Of a stretch of DNA of 64,000 nt, positions 53,330 through 64,000 are shown piece by piece (position 1 is the first letter of the stretch; every line of letters starts with the position of its first letter). The DNA lies in the NCBI GenBank assembly GCA_009760885.1, contig CM019721.1, positions 15,997,696 to 16,061,695 of the forward strand, given 5' to 3'. Below the pieces are notes generated by a model that saw only the letters and a list, made by a program, of their open reading frames with translations, had not been told where the DNA came from and did not search any database. Made by a program: the position numbers and the translations under genes. This DNA is from Achatina immaculata. Taxonomy: Eukaryota; Mollusca; Gastropoda; Stylommatophora; Achatinidae.

Positions 53330-54330
53330 AATAAGAAACGGTCAGTGTGCTCTACTATTTGCCTGATTTCATACTCAGGTGAATTCGTGGTGGTAAGTTC
53401 TTCCAGTCGAGCTTAGGCCATTCTTGAGCGTAAGTTTACTATCAACATTAATGTACTATTAGAACATACTGCCATATAACGAAACAGCATACAAATTTTA
53501 ATCTCTGACCTTAAGAACACGAGTTTCAGCTTCGTGTCTTGCCATTTGTACACTGACTTATCATTAATGATGTCTATTAAAGCATCATAAAATTCGTCAG
53601 TAGAATATTTTAACGGACGAATGGCTTCGATTCTAGATTCCTGCCAAGTGGTACTTGGTTGTGTGACCGATGATGAGAGTTGCAGTATGCTTTTTTATGG
53701 CTCCCCCAAAGAAGTGTTGAAGCTGAGGAAAAAAAGCATACAATTTCTGAACTGTTTCATAGAATAAAACTCCTTCACATTGACAGCTATGTTCAAAAGA
53801 TGACAACAAAAAGGGATAAAAAAAGTTCTCTATATGCGTTGTTGAACTCCTCAATATTTCCTTTCATATTTGATCCATTGTCGTAATCCCAACCAAGCAT
53901 TTCTGTGACTGGAATTATTCATGTCTGACAATTTGCTAAGATTACATTCAGTTAACACTGAGCCTGTGTTGGCTTGTACAGGAATGAAATCAAGAAAATT
54001 GTCATTAGAACTGGTATCACTTGGATCTAAATTTTAAAAAAAGCTTACAAATAGTGCCATATGGCTTACATCTACATCTGGATTACAGTCTGTAACCATG
54101 CTATAATATTTAGCTTTCCATACCACATAAACTGTTTCTCTTTTATGGCCCAGAGAAGGGAAAAATCAGTTTATTTTGAATGTCTTTCCAAAGATGTTGG
54201 GCCGATCCACGAGTTACTCTCATTAGAGATTCAGATACAGCACTATCAAATCTGGCAGTTAATTCAATTAGTTTGCTTTTTTAAAATTCGGTTGTTGAGA
54301 ACATATATTTTATAAAATGTTCCACGATAG
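53330..54330 (-). pseudogene. hAT-type transposase relic (ZMYM-like)
   Basis: Minus-strand coding segments in mixed frames: NDNFLDFIPVQANTGSVLTE, WDYDNGSNMKGNIEEFNNAY, FEHSCQCEGVLFYETVQKLY with AFF, TTWQESRIEAIRPLKYSTDE and IINDKSVYKWQDTKLKLVF. The order YDNGSNM, then C-x(n)-LN-like region, then the xxVQKLYxFF and TxWxSRxxA motifs matches domesticated or decayed hAT transposases annotated as zinc finger MYM-like proteins. Frameshifts and stops are frequent, so it is inactive. N-terminal zinc finger and C-terminal dimerisation domain were not seen. Confidence 0.7.
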
Positions 54331-54450
54331 GACAACCAATGTTTACTCAAAAAAAAATCGAAAAAAAAACCGGAATAATGGCATTAGGCGTTCTGTTTCT
54401 GAACAATTTAATAATTGCATTAATCAGCTGTATTGTAACCTGGACTGTAA

Positions 54451-54653
54451 CTTGGAGAATTTATGTGTATCTTACTGAACAAAAAAATCTAAGAAACACT
54501 TCGAGTCCAGTAAAAAGTGGTCTGAATTATAATTATAATAATTGCCTCTTTATTATTCAGACCAGTTATAATTCAGACCACTTTTTGTTGGACTCAAGTG
54601 TTTTTTAGATTTTTTTTTGTTCAGTAAGATACACACATAAATTCTTCAAGTCT
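54451..54653. repeat. Foldback repeat, ~85-90 bp arms, ~30-bp loop
   Basis: The left arm (TTGGAGAATTTATGTGTATC ... AAAAAGTGGTCTGAATTATA) and right arm (about 54566-54653) are close reverse complements. A shorter relative at 51118-51185 shares the CACTTGGAGT and AAAAAGTGGTCTGAAT words. MITE-like, adjacent to the hAT relic. Confidence 0.85.
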
Positions 54654-55100
54654 TAACAGCCGCCAAAGGTCATTGGCATTTTACTGCTTGAAAAAAATTT
54701 ACATCCGAAACAAAATACATTCTTTTTCTTTAGAACAGACTAACCAGGATTAGTTATTATATTTCCATTTCTTAGTTCCTTAGTGTAATAATTTAATGAA
54801 AATTTTCAGGCTTTAGTGCTGCATGAAAACATGACACTGCTTCTGGTTCCTTTGCCGACCCTTCATTTATGATTTCCTTTCTTTCGACATCGTCTGCATT
54901 TCGAGTTCATCGCTTGAATGTTTTGTAATGGAAAGGGTTAAATCAGTTTTATTTTCGCCCATTTTGTCAGTACTGTCCATTTATTGGGTTCCCAATCAAA
55001 AGTAATTGCAATGAGTTCATAATCATAGGTTATTTTCTCTTGTATTACATCAGCTGCCAAAGAAAGCAGGTGCGCAAGAATGTGAAGAGCATCGAACTAT
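54654..55100. other. No recognisable gene
   Basis: AT-rich DNA; a short minus-strand continuation of the hAT relic is possible but not evident. Confidence 0.35.
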
Positions 55101-55381
55101 TAGTTTATCATGCCATATTAACAAATGCTATTAAGAATAATAATGAGAAAACTGAAACAAAAAGTAAAAGTAGAGACAGCAGACGAACAATATGGCTTTG
55201 CTGAAGGCAAAGAAATGCAAAATGCTATATTTGCATTGAGAACACTAATAGAGAGAGCATTAGAGGTACAGAAAGATATGCATATGTTTTATGGACTACA
55301 CCAAAGCATTTGACAAGGTAAAACATGAGGAAGTGATGAAGATGCTGGAAGACATACACTTTGATGGCAAAGATCTAAGAA
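55100..55381 (+). mobile_element. RTE-3 RT fragment, 5' part
   Basis: The frame reads RIIMRKLKQKVKVETADEQY, GFAEGKEMQNAIFALRTLIE, then YGLHQSI and, in another frame, TKAFDKVKHEEVMKMLEDI. This is the RT fingers/palm region. It stops at about 55381 and RTE-3 resumes at about 55905. Confidence 0.8.
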
Positions 55382-55384
55382 ATG

Positions 55385-55735
55385 TCCAGGGTATGCAAGA
55401 GTACATGGCAAAGAAGTGGAAAATAGGCTTGCTGGACAGGCTAAAATAAATAGCAGTCGGAGAATGGACAAAGGTGCCATTGCTAAAGCCGTACTAGAAA
55501 GACTGCATAAAATGAAGAGCGTGAATGGAAGAACAAAGTAATTGTGAAACGATTGCTGGAGCTAGGACATATTAAGGGTGTTGGTAGGAAATCTGAATTG
55601 TCTGGTAGAAAATACATCCCACTTAATGGGAACTAATAGCAATCATACTCATGGATGGATACTGCGACATGCGCCGGAGCATGTACGGGGGTGTCCTGAA
55701 TGCAATGACGCCGAAGTATTTTGAACCTTTATCTC
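55385..55735 (+). mobile_element. RNase H-bearing retroelement fragment inserted in RTE-3
   Basis: In + frames: GYARVHGKEVENRLAGQAKI (RNase H HGxExxNxLA-like), DKGAIAKAVLERLHKMK, then LLELGHIKGVGRKSELSGRK. Paralogous to the - fragment at 10680-11070, where the corresponding residues are HGNEVADSL. Here the catalytic-type Asp (VAD) reads Asn (VEN). Confidence 0.65.
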
Positions 55736-55740
55736 AGAAT

Positions 55741-55808
55741 TATATATATGTGTGTGTGTGTATGTGTGTGTGCGTGCGTGCGTGCGTGCGTGCGTGTGTG
55801 TGTGTGTA
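55741..55808. repeat. TG/TGCG microsatellite
   Basis: TATATATGTGTGTGTG with internal CGTG repeats. Confidence 0.95.
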
Positions 55809-55809
55809 T

Positions 55810-55900
55810 TTAAAAATTGGCGAACTACTTTGCGAGCCCTATGTGACGTTTAGCGGCACGGGAAGGATATAAGATATAAGATATATTTTGTATATATATA
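55810..55900 (+). mobile_element. RTE-2 3' end, plus orientation
   Basis: AAATTGGCGAACTACTTTGC, GAGCCCTATGTGACGTTTAG, then GGATATAAGATATAAGATAT tail and a TA run. About 75 bp of the RTE-2 3' end; the only short + strand fragment of this kind in the window. Confidence 0.9.
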
Positions 55901-55904
55901 TATA

Positions 55905-56880
55905 TATACCGGAACCAAAATTCAGCCATCCAGATAAACAACAAAGTGGACAAATTTTACAGTATAAAGAAGGGAGTAAGATAAGATTGTGTACTGTTCC
56001 CAGATCTGTATTCTCTCTACCATGAGAATACTTTGAGAGGCATTAGCGACAAACTTGGGATAAAAGTTGGAGGACATAACATCAATAACTTGAGATACGC
56101 CAACGACACAGCATTGATAGCAAACAATGGAAAAGATCTACAAGAGCTGCTAGATATAGTAGTAGCAGAAAGTGAATGTAAAAGACTGTCACTGAACAGT
56201 AAGAAAACAGAAACGGCGGTCGTGTCCAGAAAGAAAACTGTACCAGAAATCAATGTAAAAATCAAAAGAATAACATTAAAACAAGAGCACAAATTCAGTT
56301 ATTTGGTGCAACGGTAACATCAGGTGGTATGTGTACCACAGAGGTCAAGAACAGAATATGCCAGGCAAAGGTAGCATTTCAGAAAATGAAATCTATTTTA
56401 TACTGTTCTTCTTTCTAAATAGATACTAGGAAAAGAGTTTTGAAATGTACATAAAAACACTACTATATGGAAGCGAATCATAGACACTAACAAAAACAAT
56501 ATAAGAGCATTAGAAGCAACTGAAATGTGGTTCCTACGAAGAATGTTAAGAATACCTTGAACAGCCAAAATAACAAATGAAGAATGCTTAAGGAAAGCTA
56601 ATGAGTAACGAACAAAAAAAAAATCACACACACGCACAACTGGGGAAACACTCATGTCTACTGGTCATATAATGAGAAGAGGAGGGGTTGAAAATATCGC
56701 AGGAGCAAGAAAAATTGGAGGCAAGAAAGGGAGAGGTAGACCAAGAGAGAAAATCTTAGATGGCTTGACAAAATGGCATGGAAGAGACACAACAACAACT
56801 GATGAATAACATGTAAGATCGGAAACTGTGGAGAGATATGGTCACCAAAACTTCCAGGCATGGCACATGATGATGATTAC
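55905..56880 (+). mobile_element. RTE-3 copy, 3' part
   Basis: Continues from 55381: IQINNKVDKFYSIKKGVR, then LRGISDKLGIKVGGHNINNL, the catalytic box RYANDTALIA (Asp to Asn at the first aspartate of YADD), then WFLRRMLRIP, NITNEECLRKA-like and KGRGRPREKILDGLTKWHGR. It ends GGCATGGCACATGATGATGA. Frame broken at about 56317, 56430 and 56560. Confidence 0.85.
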
Positions 56881-56889
56881 ATGAGCTGT

Positions 56890-58194
56890 TTCAGTTTTTA
56901 GATACGCGTGCTAAGCTCTTTGCTGTTTTTGAATAACGCAATCTTTTTGCGGTTTCCGTTTGTGATACTCGTCGCCTGATATTTTTTTTCTTATGTCGAA
57001 CATACTAATTGTCTGAATGTTAAAGATTGCTTTTAGGTCTAAAATTTGGACATCAATGTATTATTTAAATAACAGTGGAGCACTTTATTTCCATGAAATT
57101 TTAATCAACTGAGGACTGCTGCAAAACTGGTTCCAGTAGAGATGGACTCTTACAAGAAAGATAGAAAAAGTAAAGGTGAGAAGGAATGGCAAAAGAAACA
57201 GTGTAGAAATGTTAACAAACAGTAACAAACTAATATATCAGCGATATATCAGCTTTAATGAGGGACGATGGAAACAACAAATAAACTCGGTAGTGGCACT
57301 TAGCTGACATACCTTGGCTATGACGTCAAGCAAGTAATTATTTTTTATCATTGAAAAAATCCTTATTACTTTAATACTGTGCAAAATCAACATGGTTCTC
57401 AATCAGAAGCAACTGAAAGTTTGTTTTTTTTTAACTGTTATAGCTTGAACATGAGTAGTTATAGCTCGGAGTGAATCGGTTTGTTTTCTTCCAGTCATAA
57501 ATTTCTGACCATCCAGTACGATAAAACTCAGCGAATTTTGAAGCAAAATGCCTTTCTTACCTGAAGCTGAACTTCCAGACTTTTCCTGTAATATGCGTTG
57601 CTTTACTACTGCCTTGTATACCAGAACAAACAGTCACGATCACTACTTCTGCCATTTTAGATTTATATTCCTCCTTTTTTATGAATTTACAATACCTCTG
57701 CCTTCTGTTATTTTCACTCCTCCATTAATTCCCTACATCGGTGGAGTTCTCTTTTGATTCTAGACTCGTCGCTGTTACAGTAGCCTGTGAGAATGGTCAG
57801 TAATACAATTAAATGTTTTTTTAATAATTAATTTGATATTTTATTTTATTGCTAAGATTGTCTCAGTTTTGTGGCCCCATGTACATGTACATGTACATGT
57901 TGCACTGTCGGTAGAACCGGCCTTGGCCTCATTGTATCAGCGTTTCTCACTTTCTGGACAGTGTCTCTTTCAGTCTCTCTCTCTCTCTCTCTGTCTCTGT
58001 CTCTCTCTCTAGTATTATTATGAACCTCATTTCCTACTATGGTGAAGATTCATTCTGATTAGCTTTGGTGAGGAAATAATCACCTTCTATTGCATGCTTC
58101 CAACAGAGCGCACTCTTTGATCTGGTCTGCTGACGTCATATTTCAAAATGACCGACGTGCTTCAGCAAGCATACACCTATTGATAAATGGTACA
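56890..58194. other. No recognisable gene
   Basis: AT-rich DNA. Contains an (ACATGT)n run at 57879-57900 and a CT microsatellite at 57970-58012. The frame at 57548-57757 has no family resemblance. Confidence 0.45.
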
Positions 58195-58199
58195 GTATA

Positions 58200-58760
58200 A
58201 ACGTGCATCTTCCTGTGCCGCTAAACGTCACATAGAGCTCACTGGTAGTTCGCTAAGTTTTCCTGTCTTCGGCGAGTTTTTCAATCTCATCAAGTGACGT
58301 TATGCCCACTAAACTGGCCTCTCTTAACAATGTCCTCTTTAGAGCTTCGCGTGGTTGACCTCTTTTTCTTCGGCCTGTTGTGTTCCACTTGATAGCTTGT
58401 TTTGGGATCCTCTAATTGTTTTTTCTCATCACATGATCGACATGTGTCCATCTCCTTTTTCTGATCACCCATGAGACAGGTTGTTGCTTGCTCATATGCC
58501 TTATCTCTGTGTTGTTCCTGAATTTGTTCCACTTTATACCGAGTATTTTCCATAGGCATTTGTTTTCAAAAGAGTCTAATTTCTTTTCTATTTCTTTAGT
58601 TGTTTTCCAGCTTTCACATGCATAAATGAGGGTGGATATTACATTTGAATTGAATAATCTTAGCTTGGTTTCTGTGCTTATAACTTTTTAATACCATATG
58701 TTCTCAAGATTCCTATAGGTCAGTGCTGCCTTTGCAATTCTAACTTCCTTTCTGGTGTCA
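58200..58760 (-). mobile_element. RTE-2 copy, 5'-truncated, tail lost
   Basis: Starts TGCCGCTAAACGTCACATAG without the usual tail, then the C-terminal region (minus frame VEHNRPKKKRSTTRSSKE-like in a shifted frame; GDQKKEMDTCRSCDEKK, shifted) and thumb to about 58760. Moderately diverged, many indels. Confidence 0.8.
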
Positions 58761-58762
58761 CC

Positions 58763-58937
58763 CTTCTACCTGAACTTTTTACTTTATTGTCTAGTTCTTT
58801 GTATGTTGCTTTTGCCAAATCTTTTCTAGCTGAACTTTTACTTTACTGTCTAGTTCTTTGTATGTTGCTTTTGCCAAATCTTTTCTAGCTGAACTTTTAC
58901 TTTACTGTCTAGTTCTTTGTATGTTGGTTTTGCCAAA
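58763..58937. repeat. Tandem repeat, ~59-bp unit, three copies
   Basis: The unit TCTAGCTGAACTTTTACTTT ... CTTTGTATGTTGCTTTTGCC recurs at about 58771, 58831 and 58890. It directly abuts the 5' end of the RTE-2 copy. Confidence 0.95.
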
Positions 58938-60057
58938 ACAACTATTTGCTATTTAGATTTTTTAAAATAAAAATTAAGGTTACTTTTTGACTCGCTCTTT
59001 ACATACCGCTCTTCGCATGTCACAGACCGTTCAGGTCAAGCTGGAATACGGCAAAAGATGAGTTCTTCAAATCTTACTTGAGGTCAACAGTTCTGCAAGA
59101 ACGACATAGCAACTTGGTAATATTATCAAATGAACGTGAAGAAGCCAGAAATATTCGTTTAGATACAAATTTAGAAGAATTTACTGAGGGAAAAAGCTAA
59201 GAAAAGTTTCTTTGAAGTGAACTTTTACAAGAAAGAAAAGTTATAAATTACTTTTTAAAGTAAATATTTTAAATGTGAATACTAGACAGGCTAATTGTTA
59301 CAAATGTAATGTCATGTGCTTCTGGGTATGTAAATAAGTTATTAACATGAAATATTAATTTAATATATCTGACTGAGTTCCTGACCTATCTATATGATAG
59401 CGATATCCTGGGCAATCAAAGAAAGTTCAGAGTTGAAGGTGATCTTATATATAAAAGTTGGTTGCCGACGTGCGAATCCTCATGTCCGACTTGTATAGTG
59501 AGCGACACCATCTTATGTTGACGTGCTAGATCATCCTCCACGGGTACTGACATAGCTGGAGTGAATTAATACTTTTAAATAATTAACATTAATTATGTAA
59601 TGATCTTGATTTATTACAAAGAAATGTATTAACATGAAAATAGGAGAGGACTCTGCTACTGTGTCTCGCGTTTGTCCCCGCACCTGCTCAAGCCGCCCCT
59701 GCCCTCGTTGTGTCAGCATCACCTATATTATGGGGGGAAATGTCTCCAAAACTGTCTTAACACTTTATAAGAGATTCTTCTCAATCTCTCAACGTCATAC
59801 ATGCTACTGGGTAGAAAAGAAATTAAAATTATATTAGGAAGACTGGTCTCAAACTGCATTATGTACCACCTTTATGGCATTTTCTAGAATGCTTCTAAAT
59901 CAGTGTATATAATTTCAACAACTCCAACCACAGAAGTATGCCTGACTACAAATGACAACCATCAAACAATGTCACTCTGATGACAGAAACCGTCTAGACT
60001 CCAAGCCCTCCTCATATGGAACTTAAATCAAGCTGACTGAACTTTAACTTTAATGCG
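58938..60057. other. No recognisable gene
   Basis: No domain or repeat recognised; a short cysteine-rich frame at 59634-59837 is probably chance. Confidence 0.4.
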
Positions 60058-60352
60058 TAAATATATAGGTCGATATATAATAAATATATAGTAAATATAT
60101 GTAAATATAGTAAATATAGATGTAAATATATAGTAAATATATAAATATATAGTAAATATATGTAAATATACAGTAAATATAGATGTAAATATATAGTAAA
60201 TATATGTAAATATAGATGTAAATATATGGTAAATATATAGGTCGATATATGCGTAAATATATAGTAAATATAGATGTAAATATATAGTAAATATATGTAA
60301 ATATATAGTAAATATAGATGTAAATATATAGTAAATATATAGGTCGATAACC
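60058..60352. repeat. AT-rich minisatellite
   Basis: Variable units built from TAAATATATAG, TAAATATAGATG and GGTCGATATAT words across about 295 bp. Confidence 0.95.
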
Positions 60353-62321
60353 TGGCTACAACATTTCCCCTTACTAAGCTCTCATTTACTCTCCCCTCTC
60401 CCCCTCAACCCATATTCTAGATTCTTAATCCCAATTACATTCACTTGGCCTATTTTGCCCATCATTTTGCTCATTTCTGTCTTAACAACCATTGTACTCT
60501 TCTTCTATCTCTTCTTTTCTGCTAAATCTGTCAAACAGAATCACCCCAACCCCCCCCCCCCCCTTTACACACAGCTATTCATATAAGCACATAAGATGTT
60601 TTACAATCTTACTCCTTCGGACACAGCTTCATACAAGTCATAAATTGTATGTAACTTTGTAACAGAATGTTACAGGGAGATAATATTATTGAGTTTTGGG
60701 CGTTAACGTCTCTTCTTGTTTACAGCAGTTGTTCAGTTTTTCATTGGTACCTGTTCTTGATTAATACGTCAATTAGAGGTTGTTTATCACGGGATTCTTA
60801 AATCTCGCGTCGAGAATGTCTGAATAATAACGTGGTTGGATGATTCGAGATACATTCGAGTCGTGGTAGAGATGAAATGACAGTAGATTGTTATTACATT
60901 ATTTCTATATTTATATTTGTTACCTATATGTATATCCATAACGTTGGTCTTTTCTCATTACACCAAAGCCGTGGCATTGATTATATTGTTTATATTGGTT
61001 ATAGTTTATAATCCGACATAGATTACGATACTGTCCTCAACTGTCTCTCTGTGGGGTTGAGTTCATTACTGAGCATTACGTGTCACTTTGATAGCCGTTT
61101 CGTAGCTGGCCTGGATTGTCAACATGAAGTTTCACAACTCGTTCATCTAAGTCACACTTTTCGATGATGTGGATTGATTAAGGAAGAATTTAGAACACGT
61201 TCTAGGTGCCTATAACACCGACTCTTACCTCAGTCAACACTTGTTTCGCTGTTCTTCCAAGTTTAATTTGCTTGTGGTCGCAACAACCATTTCAGTTTTA
61301 CTGGCAAATAAGGTCATTTAATTATTCACACCAGTAAACTCAAACATTCAATGAGACGTTGTCTTCAAACACATCATGATTTCTATCGTCTTGAATAGGC
61401 TTCACAGGTATTATGAGATTCACAAGTCCGCTGAATAAGTTTATTGAGTCCATTTAATGTTGACAAATAAGGTCACATATATATTACTGACAACATCACG
61501 ACGTCATACGATACAATATGAAAAAAAAAATTCGTTGAGTTCATAGCTCTCACACCTTTTTCCGTGCCTTTCGTCGCTATAGTGTCGCTTCCGGTTTTTC
61601 GACATGGTACGTAGAGTTCACTATATCGACGCTTGGTTTGTTTCATTAAAAAAAAACCGGTGTAACATTTAGATCGTACATATTTCGTCCGGTTTCCGGT
61701 GACACTTTTCAAAATGGTGAAAGAGTGCTTGGTTACGAGCGATGCCGAGCGAGAAAAAAGAGAAACATCGAAAATTTTCAATTTTTGATGGTGTAGATAG
61801 GGGTATGGACATGGTCTGTGACCACACCACTGCTCTTGAATGTATCCCAAGTAGATCTAGACATATTAGACGACTGGAGAAGTAGTTAGGAGGTTATTTC
61901 AGACATTAATTTAGTGAGAATGCAACATAGAATCACAATACGAGATCGATAAGTAGATCTAGACTTCTAAGATGGTAAGTAGTGTAGATCTAGACCTAGC
62001 CGATGGTGAGCTTGGCACAATCATTGTCTAAAAACATCACATTACTTCTTTTTTACTAAAAAAAAACTCTGCATTTATGAAATCTTCATACATTTAGTTA
62101 TACTTTGAAAGATAATAAGTGCACGGAAGTACATGTAAATACTGTTTTCCATTCCATTTTACAACTATACCCCCTATACATATCAAGACCCGCGTTTTTA
62201 CTCCGGCACTCAACTGAACGTCCGCGTTTCTTCCTGTGGCACGGGAAGAGTTAATATTCGCAGATTAAAAATCTAGCCATATTCTACTCACACTATGACA
62301 GAAAATACCTAACTCTACACT
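60353..62321. other. No recognisable gene
   Basis: Contains a C run at about 60549-60562. The minus frame at 61473-61850 (125 codons) and short palindromic TAGATCTAGA words near 61850-62000 were examined; none suggests a known family. Confidence 0.4.
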
Positions 62322-64000
62322 TATCTTATATCTTATATCCTTCCCGTGCCGTTAGACGTCACATAGGGCTCGCAAAGTAGTTCGCCAATTTTTCCTGTCT
62401 TCGGCGAGTCTTTCAACCTCAACAAAGGATTTTATGCCTGTTAACTTGGCCTCTCTTAATAATGTCCTCTTCAGAGTTTCACACGGTCTGCCCCTTTTTC
62501 TTCGGCCAGTTGTGTTCCACTTGATAGCTTGTTTTGGGATTCTCTGATCATTTCTTCTCATCAAGTGACCAACATATGTCCATCTCCTTTTCCTGATCAC
62601 CCGTGAGACTGGTTGTTGTTCAGTCATCTGTCTTATCTCTGCATTGTTCTTGAATTCATTCCATTTGATTCCGAGTATTTTCCTTAGGCATTTGTTTTCA
62701 AAAGAGTCTAATTTCTTTTCTATTTCTTTAGTTGTTTTCCAGCTTTCGCATGCATAAATGAGGGTGGATATTACATTTGAATTGAATAGTCTTAACTTGG
62801 TTTTTGTGCTTATAACTTTTGAATTCCATATGTTCTCAAGATTCTTGAAGATTGATGCTGCTTTTGCAATTCTGATCCTAACTTCCTTTCTAGTGTCACC
62901 ATCCTGGTCTATGTAGCTGCCAAGGTATGCAAAGTGATTGACTTCTTCAATATCTGTCCCTTCTATGTGTATTTTTCCATTTTGATTGATGGGAATTTTC
63001 ATTATTTTTGTTTTGTCCTTGTTAATTTCAAGTCCTATCTTGCTAGCCAGTGAAGATAGGCTATCTGTTTTTTCTTGCATGGAATTCACATTATTACTGA
63101 TAAGAGTTATGTAATCAGCAAAATCAAGATCTTCTAGTTGGGTCCCATGTACCCAGTCAATACCTGTGTTACCTTTGCAGCATTTTGTCATTATGAAGTC
63201 TATTGTAATCCCAAAAAGTAAAGGAGACAGTATACATCCTTGTTTCACGCCTGTTTCAATCTGGAACCATTCACTCATCCCTTCTTCTGTCTTGACTGCA
63301 CAACCATATCCATTGTATAAGTCCTTAATGATGTTGACAATTTTAGATGGTATTCCATATAGACATAAAATTCTCCATAATGAATCTCTGTGTATGCTAT
63401 CAAATGCCTTTTTAAAATCTATGAAGTTCAGTATTAATGGTTTCTGCTTTTCAATATGTTCTTCAAGTATTATTCTGAGAGTAAAGATCTGGTCAAGACA
63501 GCTTCTCCCTTTTCGAAATCCTGCTTGTTCTTCTCTCATTGCAGTATCCACTATATCTTTGAGTCTATTCAAAATGACCTTGCAAAATACTTTTGACACA
63601 ACTGATATTAAGGTTACTCCTCTCCAGTTGTTACAGTCACTAAGGTTGCCCTTTTTTGGTATTTTAACAATGATTCCCTTCTTCCAATTAGAAGGGACCT
63701 TTTCTTCTTTCCAAATCTTGTTAAACATTCTCTGTAGTTGTCTCATGTTGTCACTATTGATAGCTTTTAGCATCTCGGCTGTTATTTCATCTTCACCTGC
63801 AGCTTTGTTGTTAGCCATTAAATTCACTGCTGTTTCAATTTCATGCAATTTAACTTCATCTAGGTTGACATTTAGCTGTGGGGCTGGTAAGTCAGTTTAA
63901 AGGTTTAACAATTCTTTTGGGTGTGGTCGATTGAGTATTTCTTGGAAGTGTTCAGCCCATCTTTGCTTTTGGTCTTTATTTGATGTTAATAGTGTTCCAG
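62322..64000 (-). mobile_element. RTE-2 copy with 498-codon open frame, runs off the window
   Basis: Tail at the left end (CTTATCTTATATCTTATATCC). The minus frame 63848-62352 is open for 498 codons: MHEIETAVNLMANNKAAGED, IPKKGNLSDCNNWRGVTLIS, REEQAGFRKGRSCLDQIFTL, LNFIDFKKAFDSIHRDSLWR, GVKQGCILSPLLFGITIDFI, LDFADYITLISNN, then the thumb and RRKRGRPCETLKRTLLREA. The catalytic FADD reads FADY: one base (63113) changes GAC to TAC. A TAA upstream of the frame (near 63897) is shared with the 31-kb copy. Open but predicted to lack reverse transcription. Confidence 0.95.

Noticed and set aside
59634..59837. Short cysteine-rich frame that might be the missing Kazal-like loop of the OATP gene
   Set aside because: Cysteine spacing does not fit a Kazal domain and there are no in-phase splice sites joining it to exon 51831-52022.
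61473..61850. 125-codon minus frame considered as a THAP or other host gene
   Set aside because: No THAP zinc-ligand pattern or other motif, and no exon-intron evidence.

Overview
This window is animal nuclear DNA, not microbial. It shows split exons with GT/AG splice sites, long AT-rich introns, CA/TA/CT microsatellites, tRNA-derived SINE-like sequence, mariner and hAT relics and many 5'-truncated non-LTR retrotransposons. The repeat make-up (several RTE-type LINE families, SETMAR-like mariners, Polinton-like relics) fits a spiralian invertebrate, most plausibly a mollusc. That taxonomic call is inference only.

One host gene is recognised: an organic-anion transporter (SLCO/OATP family) on the + strand. 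Eight coding exons can be placed with matching splice phases: 10193-10335, 10500-10586, 23728-23968, 29694-29936, 37379-37465, 37796-37999, 39105-39269 and 51831-52022. They cover the acidic N-terminus through about transmembrane helix 9, including the family signature DPRWLGAWWLGFL. The start-codon exon lies upstream or was not recognised; the Kazal-like loop and last helices were not found and probably lie beyond the window. The last exon carries an apparent 1-base frameshift in a T run.

Almost everything else is transposon-derived. I call four non-LTR families RTE-1 (BovB-like, tail of CATT/CAGT repeats), RTE-2 (3' tail of ATAAGATAT-type repeats), RTE-3 (tail of GAT repeats) and RTE-4 (tail of GAA repeats). 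Several insertions have target-site duplications of about 10-12 bp that can be read directly, which fixes their boundaries. The most complete are RTE-1 at 39501-41726 and RTE-2 at 30985-32722 and 62322-64000. There are two mariner elements with readable terminal inverted repeats (42849-44148 and 47747-48689), a hAT relic (53330-54330), RNase H-bearing retroelement fragments and long palindromes.

The stretch 12.5-22.8 kb is different. It holds decayed genes of a Polinton/Maverick or adintovirus-like DNA element: a protein-primed type DNA polymerase B relic on +, a capsid-like relic on - and a small hydrophobic protein on +. It also holds two coding-like relics on - (17.2-18.2 and 21.3-22.7 kb) that I cannot identify, a 70-bp tandem array and a large palindrome.

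The most novel-looking item is a 496-bp retroposon at 45199-45694. It has a perfect 11-bp target-site duplication, three copies of an ~88-bp internal repeat and an AAG-rich tail, an architecture reminiscent of primate SVA elements, and it sits inside an RTE-4 copy with a similar tail.
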